Below are positions 54,228 to 62,390 of a stretch of 64,000 bases of DNA, piece after piece. Source of the stretch: Palsa-504 sp963753195 (GTDB taxonomy: Bacteria; Actinomycetota; Actinomycetes; Streptosporangiales; Streptosporangiaceae); NCBI GenBank assembly GCA_963753195.1, contig CAVWBH010000009.1:124001-188000 (forward strand), written 5' to 3'. Position 1 is the stretch's first letter, and the number at the start of each line of letters is the position of its first letter. The notes under the pieces are model-generated. The model was not told the DNA's origin and ran no database searches. It worked only from the letters and a program-made list of their open reading frames with translations. A program made the translations under genes and the position numbers.

Positions 54228-56788
54228 TATGCTCCCCCGCCGAGGATGCGGTCGGTGTCCTCGCCGGCCTGCGGCGGGCGGGTCCGCCGGGGTCTGCTGG
54301 AGTCCAGCAGGGCCGACGGGAGGCCCTGCCAGGCCAGCCCGGGCCAGTCGACCTGCTCGCCCGGGAAGAGCTCGAGGCGCTGGTAGAACCCCCGGGCGTG
54401 CAGGTGGGCGTCCGCCGCGACCTCGTCCGGGGAGCGCACCTTGGACCACGGCAGCTGGCGCTTTTGCGCTTCGTCCATGACGAACTGAGCCGGGTACAGG
54501 CGGCAGAAGTCGCCGATAAAGTCCACGATGTCCTGCATCAGGGGCTGACGCGCCGCGGCCGTGGCGTAGCGCTCACCGCGCAAGCTGTGCGGAAAGCCGT
54601 GGGTATCGAACATCTCCACCAGGGAGGCGAACCGGCGGTCGTTGAAGAAGATGGTGAGGGCCACCACGTAGGCCCCGTCGGCGCAGCGGAACTGCCAGGC
54701 CGGCGTGGTGAACATGGGACTGGCGTGCTGGCCGGTGTGCCGGTAGCCCGATGCCCCGTTGAATTCCCATTGGGAAACGCCGCCCTCGGTGGAGACGGCG
54801 ATCGCGTCGTGCATGGACAGGTCGAGAGACAGCACCCCCTCGGCCGGCGGGTCAGCTAGGGCCGCGACCACCGAGATGCCGGCCAGCAGCCCGGGGATGT
54901 GCCGTGACTGACCGCCCGCCGGGCTGATCGGCTGGCCGGGACGGCCGTTAGCCGAGTCGTATCCGGACTGCCCGGCGACCCCGCCGAGGGCGAGCGAGAT
55001 CGTGTCCGACGTCCCGGCCTCCCGCCACGGGCCGGTCTGCCCGAAGGGGCTGAGCAAGGCGTGAATCAGTCCTGGCCGCACCTGCGCCAGCCACTGGTCG
55101 GTGAGGCCGAGCGACCCGGCGACCCCGGCGCCGAGCCCGTCGAGGAGCACGTCGGCGGCGCGGATCAGCGGTTCGAGGCGGACCGCCGCATCGGGGCCGG
55201 TCAGGTCCACCGTGACCGACTCCTGGCCGGCGTGATAGTAAGCGAACGGGATGCTGTAGTCGCTGCCGTCCGCGGCGTGGTGCACGGGGGTGGCGCGGCG
55301 CTGCTCGGCGCCGCCCGGCGGCTCCACCGTGATGACCCGGGCCCCGAAGTCGGTCAGGATCTTCCCCGCGTAGCTGGCGTAGCCCGCGTCGAGGGCCAGC
55401 ACGGTAATCCCGTCCAGCGGGGCGGCGATGCCCGGCTGCGGGTCCTGGTGCGCGGCCGCGGTTTCGGTCCGCGCGGATCGCTGCGGCGAGCCGTAGGCCG
55501 GCCGGGCGACATTGGCCGGCCAGATGGCGCCCTGCTCGCGCAGCTCATCGACCTGGCTGGGCGACAGGCCCAGCTCGTCGCTGAGTACCGTTTCTGTGTC
55601 GCGGCCGAGGATCGGCCAGAAGGGCCGCAGCGCCAGCGGCTCGCCGTTGACGAGCATCGGGAAGGACTCGTAGCGGTGCTCGCCCAGGACGTCGTGGGTC
55701 AGCCACTGGAAGACCTGGCGGTCTCGCAGCGTTTCGTCGTGTTCCAGCCGGTCCCGTCCGCTCTGCAGCGCCCCCGCGCGGACGCCCGCCGCCCGCAGCA
55801 GGGCCATCAGCTCGTACTTGCCGTGCTGGCGGGTCCACTCGCTCACGTGCATGTCGAGCTCGTTCTGGTTTTGGATCCGGTCCGCCTCGGTCGCGTACTT
55901 CTCATCCGCGGCCCACTGCGGGTCTCCCATGGCCGAGCGCAGCGCCTGCCATTCCGGCTCACTCATAACCGAGATGGCGCAGAAGCAGTCGTGGCCGGCG
56001 TCGTTCGTGGGATACAGGTTGTACGGCGCGCCCCTCTCGTACCGGTAGCCGTCGATCGTGCTCCGGGGCCAGTGCGCACGGTTCCCGGGCGGGAACAGGC
56101 CGTCGGACGGCACGGTGCCGTTGAGGCTGCAGTCGAGGAGTACCGGGCCGATCAGGGCCGCGCCGACTTCGATCTGCGAGACGTCGAGCCGCTGCGCCCC
56201 AGCCCCCTTCAGCTGCCGCAGGCGCGCGCCGACGACGGAAAGCGCCGCCTGATAGCCGGTCATGACGTCGAGATAGGAGAAGCCGTAACCGGCCGGCGCA
56301 AGCCCCGGCTCCCCCGACGCGGCCGTGACGCCGCTCGCCGCCTGTGCGGTCGGCCCGTAGGAAACATACGAGCTCTCGGGCCCGGTGTGGCCGAACCCGG
56401 AGATGCTCAGGTAGATGAGGCGGGGATTCAGCTCCGACATGCGCTGGAAGGTCCAGCCCCAGCCGGCCATCACCCGCGGCGAGTACGACTCGACGATCAC
56501 GTCGCACCAGGCCAGCAGCTTGTCGATGGTCGCGTGGCCCGCCTCGGTCGTAGGGTCGGCGGTGAAGCTGCGCTTGCCGGTATTGATGTCGCTGAAGAAG
56601 CCGGTCGAGTCGAAGACGCCGTCCTGGAAAGCCGAGGGAGTCACACCCCGGATCGGATCTGCCCTCGTCGGCCATTCGACCTTGATCACGTCTGCCCCGA
56701 GCGCCGCCAGGACCTTGGTTGACGTCGGGCCGGCGACATTCCACGAGAAATCGAGCACCTTGGTACCGGCCAGCGGACTGAACGTCAT
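54227..56788 (-). CDS. Double-domain CaiB/BaiF (class III) CoA-transferase
   Basis: An 853-residue protein with two class III CoA-transferase domains in tandem. The first (about 1-420) has VLDFSWNVAGPTSTKVLAALGADVIKVEWP and the catalytic-Asp region SYLDVMTGYQAAL; the second (about 430-850) has VLALDAGYASYAGKILTDFGARVITVEPPGG and SLDLSMHDAIAVS. Single-domain CaiB proteins are about 400 residues. The ATG at 56788 has GAGG nine bases upstream. It probably activates a carboxylic acid for the cluster. Confidence 0.88.
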   Translation of the reverse strand: MTFSPLAGTKVLDFSWNVAGPTSTKVLAALGADVIKVEWPTRADPIRGVTPSAFQDGVFDSTGFFSDINTGKRSFTADPTTEAGHATIDKLLAWCDVIVESYSPRVMAGWGWTFQRMSELNPRLIYLSISGFGHTGPESSYVSYGPTAQAASGVTAASGEPGLAPAGYGFSYLDVMTGYQAALSVVGARLRQLKGAGAQRLDVSQIEVGAALIGPVLLDCSLNGTVPSDGLFPPGNRAHWPRSTIDGYRYERGAPYNLYPTNDAGHDCFCAISVMSEPEWQALRSAMGDPQWAADEKYATEADRIQNQNELDMHVSEWTRQHGKYELMALLRAAGVRAGALQSGRDRLEHDETLRDRQVFQWLTHDVLGEHRYESFPMLVNGEPLALRPFWPILGRDTETVLSDELGLSPSQVDELREQGAIWPANVARPAYGSPQRSARTETAAAHQDPQPGIAAPLDGITVLALDAGYASYAGKILTDFGARVITVEPPGGAEQRRATPVHHAADGSDYSIPFAYYHAGQESVTVDLTGPDAAVRLEPLIRAADVLLDGLGAGVAGSLGLTDQWLAQVRPGLIHALLSPFGQTGPWREAGTSDTISLALGGVAGQSGYDSANGRPGQPISPAGGQSRHIPGLLAGISVVAALADPPAEGVLSLDLSMHDAIAVSTEGGVSQWEFNGASGYRHTGQHASPMFTTPAWQFRCADGAYVVALTIFFNDRRFASLVEMFDTHGFPHSLRGERYATAAARQPLMQDIVDFIGDFCRLYPAQFVMDEAQKRQLPWSKVRSPDEVAADAHLHARGFYQRLELFPGEQVDWPGLAWQGLPSALLDSSRPRRTRPPQAGEDTDRILGGGA

Positions 56789-56877
56789 CGTTTCCATCCT
56801 CATTCGGTGTTCGGCGAGCCGTTGTGCGCCATTAGCGCATAAGCGGTACCGCGTGACAAGGCCGGCCGCGATGATGT

Positions 56878-57807
56878 TCAGCCGTCGGGAAGGGACCGCG
56901 GCATGAGTCCCGGCAGGTGCTGACTGGTGCCGTATTCATAGGCGCCGCAGGGGCCAGCGGCGGCGAACTCGCCGTGACCCCGGCGGCTGAACTTCAGCTT
57001 CACGGTGGCCAGCGCGGCGTGCCTGACCAGACGGGCTCCCCCCGCTCGGATCGGCGTAGGTCACCACGGCCGCGTCGTCATCATCGGCGGTCACGGCCAG
57101 GAAAAGCGGCCCGCCCCGGACGAGACGGCTGCGGTGAGGCGGCCGGGGCCCGCGCTGACCCGGTGGCGCCGGCCGAGCCCGCCCAGCGGGACGACCTCAC
57201 CGCCCAGGCCGAGCGCGCCCATCGCCGTCCACGGGGAGCGCACCGGGCCGACCTTGATCCTGGCCAGCACCAAGTCCAACCAGCTGTCCGGGGCGGCGTC
57301 GAAGCCGGCCGCGTGCAGCCACACCCAGCGATCGGCGTGCTCAGTTCCCCAGTTGTGGCCGACGGTCCCTCGCCAGCGGTCCACCTCGAGGTGGCGCCCG
57401 TCGACCTCCAGCACGCCGGTGACCAGGCCGTCAGGGACGCTGACTTCCAGCTTGGTGCGCGGCAGCGGGGCACGGTACAGGACCGCCGGGCGCAGCGGCC
57501 GCAGCGGCGGGCCCGCGCCGGTGATAGCCAGGTCCCAGCGCGCGTTCTGGCCGGCCATGGCGGCGGCTCCCGCGAACCGCCCCGGCCCCGCGGCCGCGCC
57601 GGGCGGGAAGGCGCCCAGGACTTCCTTGATCACCACTGGCTGGCCGTCGCGGTCGTGGTCCAGCACGGTGCACCACAAGGCGGCTGATTCCGGCCCGGCG
57701 GCCGCTGGCCCCGAGGGGCGCAGCCGGGTGTGACGGATCCACAACGCCCGAGGCGCGGCGGGGTCGCGCGCGCTGACGAACCACGACTCATACCCGGCGG
57801 CATTCAC
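56878..57807 (-). pseudogene. Conserved actinobacterial protein broken by two frameshifts
   Basis: Frame one runs from the ATG at 57807 (AGYESWFVSARDP, WIRHTRLRP, GTVGHNWGTEHADRWVWLHA) to a TGA at 57091. The expected continuation, LFLAVTADDDDAAVVTYADPSGG, is in the second frame, and its continuation VRHAALATVKLKFS to GAYEYGTSQ in the third, ending at a TGA at 56878. The second shift is at a run of six G near 57038. The pattern recalls lipocalin/tocopherol-cyclase-like hypothetical proteins, but the family is not certain. Inactivation or homopolymer sequence error are both possible. Confidence 0.7.
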
Positions 57808-57888
57808 CAGACCATAATGCGCCGGGTGGCCAGCAATTTCCGGCCCATGCTCGGACCGCTGACGGCCCGGGCTTCGGTGCTGACGGCG

Positions 57889-58128
57889 CTAGCTTCGGTG
57901 ATGGCGAGCCTCGTCCCGGCGGCCGGGTAAGCGCGTCGCCCGGCGCGTGGATCGCCGAGATACCGCGGTCACGGCTGAATCGACGTGATGAAGCGTCCTG
58001 GCCGTCCGGGTCGACCGGTCGCGCTGCTCGGCCGCGAGAGCCAGGCGGTGGACGACCAGCCGGATGGCCGGCAACGCGATGACGAGCAGCATCCAGCGGC
58101 GCAGCCGCCTGGTAAGAAAAATCCACAT
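57889..58128 (-). CDS. Small membrane-anchored protein of unknown function
   Basis: A 79-residue protein with one N-terminal membrane helix (RRWMLLVIALPAIRLVVHRLAL) after a basic start MWIFLTRRLRR, then a strongly basic cytoplasmic tail. Similar short proteins are widespread in actinobacteria. Function unknown. Confidence is moderate because of its size and Arg-rich composition. Confidence 0.55.
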   Translation of the reverse strand: MWIFLTRRLRRWMLLVIALPAIRLVVHRLALAAEQRDRSTRTARTLHHVDSAVTAVSRRSTRRATRLPGRRDEARHHRS

Positions 58129-58462
58129 GTCGTGTGCAGCCTTTCTCGGGCGCGAATCAGGGGTCCCATGGTCAGCCAGTGAGGCAGCTGAACGCCTGGC
58201 GGGCCTGGTTCCTGTCTTTCCGGTTTGTCCGGCCAGTCAGGAAGCGCTACCCGCAGTCCGGCGCGGTAATCGCTGCGCGGCGAGCGGACCGATCCAGCTG
58301 GATGCCGTGGCCGCGGTCTCGGCTTCCATGATCATGGCCAGAAAGGGCCAGCGACAGTCCAAAACTGGCCACGATCATGAACGAGCGGGGTTAGAGGCCG
58401 CCGGCTCGGGGTTCGGGGCGGCCAGCTTGGCGGTATCGCCTTCTTGCTGGAACGATGGGGAC
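58129..58462. other. Intergenic region upstream of the phosphofructokinase
   Basis: No supported gene. It carries an inverted repeat, CATGATCATGGCCAG (58327-58341) and CTGGCCACGATCATG (58365-58379), which pair over 15 bases with one mismatch around a 23-base spacer. This could be a REP-like element, a hairpin or an operator. GC-rich DNA around it shows nothing else. Confidence 0.55.
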
Positions 58463-59740
58463 GTGAAACTTGGGATCCTGTGCGGCGGCGGCCCGGCTCC
58501 GGGGATGAACTCGGTCATTTCCGCCGCCACGATCGAGGCCCGGAACTCCGGGTGGGACGTGTTCGGGATCATGGACGGCTTCCAGCACCTCATCGAGGGC
58601 CGGATCGAGGAGGCGCGGCCCCTGTCCATCGCGGACGTGTCGAGGATCCACGTCCAGGGCGGGTCGATCATCCGGACCTCGAGGGCTAACCCGACGGTGC
58701 GAGACGAGGCCGCCGCTGACCCGGACTGGAGGCTGCACGCCTGCCTGGAGTCGCTGCGGAAGCTGGGCATCGACGCGCTGGTGACGATCGGCGGCGACGA
58801 TACCGCGTTCTCGGCGTCCCGGCTGGCCCAGGCGGCCGGAGGGGCCCTGCACGTGGCGCACGTGCCGAAGACCATAGACAACGACCTGCCGCTGCCGGGC
58901 GGCACGCCGACCTTCGGCTTCGAGACCGCCAGGAGCGTGGGGGTCCAGCTCGTCAACAACCTGATGACCGACGCCATCACCACCCAGCGGTGGTACCTGG
59001 TGGTGGCCATGGGGCGCTCGGCCGGCCACCTGGCCCTGGGCATCGGGAAGTCGGCCGGGGCCACCGTCACGATGATCGCGGAGGAATTCCCCGGCGACGA
59101 GCCCATCCGGCTGTCGCGCCTGGTCGACGTCCTCGAGACATCCATGATCAAGCGGATCGCCCTCGGCCGCCCCTTCGGCGTGGCGGTGCTCGCCGAGGGC
59201 ATCGGCCTGCGCCTGCCCCAGGACGAACTCGAAAAGGCCATGCCGGAGGTCGAGCGGGACGAGCATGGCCACGTCCGGCTGGCCGAGCTTGAGCTAGACC
59301 GCCTGCTGGCCAAGCAGCTCAGGGACCGCTTCAAGGAGCGCGGGCAGAACGTCACGGTCGAGGGCAAGAACATCGGTTACGAGCTGCGCTGCGCGCCGCC
59401 CGTCCCGTTCGACATCGAGTACACCCGCGACCTCGGCTACAGCGCCGTCGACTACCTGAAGCGGGTGCTGGCGGATGGCGAGCCCGGCGGCATGATCACG
59501 ATCCAGGATGGGCACATGGTGCCGCTGCCCTTCGGGTCGTTCAGCGATCCCGAGACGGGACGCGTGCGGATCCGGCTGGTGAACGTGGAGTCGAGCTCGT
59601 ACCGGGTGGCCCGCGAGTACATGATCCGGCTGGACCGCGACGACCTGGCGGATCCGGAGAGGCTCCGCCCGATCGCAGCGGCCCGCGGGCTCACGCCCGA
59701 GGCCTTCCGCAGCCGGTACGGCTATCTCGCCGAGCGCTGA
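58463..59740 (+). CDS. 6-phosphofructokinase with pyrophosphate-type active-site residues
   Basis: A 425-residue PFK of the group A fold: GILCGGGPAPGMNSVISAA, TIGGDDTAFSASRLA, VPKTIDNDLP, MGRSAGHLALGIG and LAEGIGL. ATP-dependent PFKs have Gly at the two discriminating positions (GGDG and PGTIDND in E. coli); here they are Asp (GGDD) and Lys (PKTID), which are the residues of PPi-dependent enzymes. The GTG at 58463 matches the family start. It is followed by a convergent stress-protein gene. Confidence 0.9.
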   Translation: MKLGILCGGGPAPGMNSVISAATIEARNSGWDVFGIMDGFQHLIEGRIEEARPLSIADVSRIHVQGGSIIRTSRANPTVRDEAAADPDWRLHACLESLRKLGIDALVTIGGDDTAFSASRLAQAAGGALHVAHVPKTIDNDLPLPGGTPTFGFETARSVGVQLVNNLMTDAITTQRWYLVVAMGRSAGHLALGIGKSAGATVTMIAEEFPGDEPIRLSRLVDVLETSMIKRIALGRPFGVAVLAEGIGLRLPQDELEKAMPEVERDEHGHVRLAELELDRLLAKQLRDRFKERGQNVTVEGKNIGYELRCAPPVPFDIEYTRDLGYSAVDYLKRVLADGEPGGMITIQDGHMVPLPFGSFSDPETGRVRIRLVNVESSSYRVAREYMIRLDRDDLADPERLRPIAAARGLTPEAFRSRYGYLAER

Positions 59741-59749
59741 GACCGGCCG

Positions 59750-59765
59750 CCCGGCCCGGGCCGGG
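59750..59765. terminator. 16-bp GC palindrome between convergent genes
   Basis: CCCGGCCCGGGCCGGG is a perfect palindrome between the phosphofructokinase and universal-stress-protein stop codons. It may work as a bidirectional terminator, although no U tract is present. Confidence 0.35.
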
Positions 59766-59784
59766 AAACCGATGACGGTACCGC

Positions 59785-60222
59785 TCACCGGCCGTCCCGC
59801 AGGATCAGGACCGGGCATCCGGCGTGCTGCACGCAGTGCTGGCTCACCGAGCCGAGCAGTATCCCGGTGAACCCGCCGTGTCCGCGGCTGCCCACCACCA
59901 GCAGGTCGGCGCCCTTGGCCGCGCGCACCAGCACGTCCGCGGGGTGCCCCTCGGCCACCGACGATGTGATCGCGACGCCGGGCGCGATGCCGCTGACCTC
60001 GGCGAGCGCCTCGGCCATGATCTTGCCCGCGTCACCCTCGAAGTCGACCGCGCCGTCGCCGACCGGAGCCATGCCGTAGCCAGCGGGGTACGACCAGACG
60101 GTCACCGCCGCTACTTCGGCGCCGGTCACCTTCGCCTGGCGCACGGCCCAGCGCAGGGCCTTGATCGAGGCCGGGGAGCCGTCCACACCCACCACGATCC
60201 GCTTCGTCTCAGCCATCGCCAT
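59785..60222 (-). CDS. Universal stress protein
   Basis: A 145-residue single UspA domain: RIVVGVDGSPASIKALRWAV and the ATP-binding pattern G-x2-G-x9-G-S in VGSRGHGGFTGILLGSVSQH, so it belongs to the nucleotide-binding class. The ATG at 60222 has GGGAG about nine bases upstream. A DosR-box-like site lies 72-85 bp upstream of its start, and it sits downstream of the DevS-like kinase on the same strand. Confidence 0.9.
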   Translation of the reverse strand: MAMAETKRIVVGVDGSPASIKALRWAVRQAKVTGAEVAAVTVWSYPAGYGMAPVGDGAVDFEGDAGKIMAEALAEVSGIAPGVAITSSVAEGHPADVLVRAAKGADLLVVGSRGHGGFTGILLGSVSQHCVQHAGCPVLILRDGR

Positions 60223-60293
60223 CAAAATCATCTCCCAGCCCAGCATCGCGTCCGGTCGCAGGCCGCCGGAAGAGGCGAACGCACCAGCAGGCC

Positions 60294-60307
60294 GGGACTA
60301 AGGCCCC
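60294..60307. promoter_or_regulatory. DosR/DevR-box-like site upstream of the stress-protein gene
   Basis: GGGACTAAGGCCCC is a near-palindrome (GGGAC versus GGCCC) that resembles the GGGACT-N-AGTCCC core of DosR/DevR boxes. It lies between the stress-protein start and the DevS-like kinase stop. Confidence 0.5.
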
Positions 60308-60364
60308 TCCCGGGTGCCACTTCGCCTGCCGGGCCGCGTGGGGCCGCCGGGCGTGGCCGGGGGG

Positions 60365-62122
60365 TCAGGCGGCGGCGCGGGCGGTCCAGGTCAGGCATGT
60401 GCCGCCCCCGATGGGGGTGGTGAGCTCGAAGGTGCCGTGGCTGCGTTCGGCGCGGCGGCGCATGCTGGCCAGGCCGCTGGAGCGCGCGGGCGTGCCGACG
60501 CCCTGGCCGTTATCGGTGACGACCAGGGTGATCAGCCCGTCCTGCAGCACCAGGGAGACGTCAGCGGCGGTGGCGTGCGCGTGGCGCGCGCAGTTCGACA
60601 GGGCTTCGCGGGTGACGGCGAGGATGTCGTGGGCCAGTGTCTCGCCCGGCCCGGGGTCCAGCGGGCCGGCGAAGCTGATGCCGGCGGTGAAGCCGAGCTG
60701 CGGTGCGTGCTCCTCGATGATCGCCCGCATGCGCGGGAGCAGGCCGGCCGGGACCTCGCGGCGCTGCTGGAGCCCGAAGATGCTGGTGCGGATCTTCTTG
60801 ATGATCTCGTCGAGGGTGTCGACGTAGCCGTTGACCCGTTCGGTGGTGGCAGGGTCGCTGCGCGCGGCGTGGCTCTGCAGCCTCATGCCCAGGGCGAACA
60901 GTTCCTGGATGACATGGTCGTGCAGGTCACCCGCGATCCGGTCGTGGTCTTCGGCCTGGTCCAGGGTGTGCTGGTCGGCGCGGACCCGGGCGAGTTCGAT
61001 GGCCACCGCAGCGTGGTTGGCGAAGGAGGCGGCCATGTTCAGGTCTGCCTCAGTGAATTCCTGGTGTACGGCTAGCCTGCCGAGCATCAGCGCGCCGCGG
61101 ATCTGCTCGCCTGCGGCCAGCGGCACGACGATCAGCGGGCCGGTATCGGCGCCCAGCTCGGCGGCGGCCGCTTGACGGCGGCCGCCGGTGACCAGGCGGG
61201 GCTTGCCGGTGCGGATTACCTGGCCCATCAGCGACTCGGCCAGCGGCTCCGTCCGGTTCATCATGTGCTCGGCGACCGCGCCGGTCACGGCGGTGACGAT
61301 GACCTCGTCGGCGCCGAAGGGCACGGCCAGCGCGGAGAAGTCCGCCGCCGCGGCGGCTGCGGCGTGCTGAGCGATGAGCGCGTGCGGCGCTCCCGCCTCC
61401 CCGGACAGCAGCAGCGGTACCAGGTCGCCGGAGGCGTCCAGCCAGCGGCGGCGCTGCTCGGATTCGGCGAACCGCCGCGCGTTGGCGATCGCCGCGCCGG
61501 CCGCCGCGGCCAGCGCGATGGCCAGCTCCTCATCTTCTGCGCTGAACTCCACGCCACCGGAGCGTTCGGTGAGGTAAAGGTTGCCGAAGACTTCCTCCCC
61601 GATGCGGACCGGGACACCGAGGAAGCCGGTCATCGGCGGATGTCCCGGCGGGAAACCCGCCGACGCCGGATGAGCGGACAGGTCGGCCAGCCGGATCGGG
61701 ACCGGCTCGCTGATCAGCAGGCCCAGGACCCCCCGGCCCTCGGGCAGGTCGCCGATCCTGGTGACCAGCTCGTCGTCCATGCCGACGTGCACGAACTGCT
61801 CGAGTCCCCCGTCGCGGCCCAGGACGCCGAGCGCCGCGTACCGGGCGCCGAGCAGATCCCGGGCCGATTCCACGATCTGCCGCAGCACCAGCGGCAAGCT
61901 CAGCTCGCCGGCCACCAGGGCGTTCGCGCGCAGCAGCCCGCGCAGCCGCCCCTGGGTGGCGAGCACGTCATCAGCGCGGTCCCTCAGCTGCACCAGCAGC
62001 TGATCCAGTTCCAGCCGCGGCGCGTCAGGAAACCCCAGGCCGCCAGCCGCGTCCGCGGCACCCGCGGCGGGCGTCTGCGCGGCGGGCGGCACCAGGCCGG
62101 GCTTACCAGCCGGGGCATTCAT
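60365..62122 (-). CDS. DevS/DosS-like GAF-GAF histidine kinase
   Basis: A 585-residue soluble sensor kinase: GAF-A at about 70-215, GAF-B at 230-380, HisKA_3 with phosphoacceptor H401 (IAGDLHDHVIQELFALG), and an HATPase domain with TDNGQGVGTPARSSGLASMRRRAE. GAF-A has SAHPASAGFPPGHPPM with H161 at the position of the heme ligand (His149) of mycobacterial DevS, so binding of heme and sensing of O2, NO or CO are plausible. No response regulator gene is adjacent in the window. Confidence 0.92.
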   Translation of the reverse strand: MNAPAGKPGLVPPAAQTPAAGAADAAGGLGFPDAPRLELDQLLVQLRDRADDVLATQGRLRGLLRANALVAGELSLPLVLRQIVESARDLLGARYAALGVLGRDGGLEQFVHVGMDDELVTRIGDLPEGRGVLGLLISEPVPIRLADLSAHPASAGFPPGHPPMTGFLGVPVRIGEEVFGNLYLTERSGGVEFSAEDEELAIALAAAAGAAIANARRFAESEQRRRWLDASGDLVPLLLSGEAGAPHALIAQHAAAAAAADFSALAVPFGADEVIVTAVTGAVAEHMMNRTEPLAESLMGQVIRTGKPRLVTGGRRQAAAAELGADTGPLIVVPLAAGEQIRGALMLGRLAVHQEFTEADLNMAASFANHAAVAIELARVRADQHTLDQAEDHDRIAGDLHDHVIQELFALGMRLQSHAARSDPATTERVNGYVDTLDEIIKKIRTSIFGLQQRREVPAGLLPRMRAIIEEHAPQLGFTAGISFAGPLDPGPGETLAHDILAVTREALSNCARHAHATAADVSLVLQDGLITLVVTDNGQGVGTPARSSGLASMRRRAERSHGTFELTTPIGGGTCLTWTARAAA

Positions 62123-62390
62123 CCTTGCTCCTCATCGGGAGCCGCGCCGGCCGAAACCTGCCGCACATCAATTCACCCGCTCATAGGCTTTTCTGCTGTC
62201 ACCAGCACAAGCGGCGGGGTAAGCGCATGATCTGGACTAGCCAGGCCGCACTTCCAGCTAACGGCATTAACGGGGCCAGCGCAAATTGATGGTCAGCGGC
62301 AGCGGCAGCTTTGCCTCCGATTCCGGCTCCTGGTTGGCAAAAACGTTAGGTCGCGGTGAGTTGCCGGCGCTTCACGTCCGTTCCCGACCG

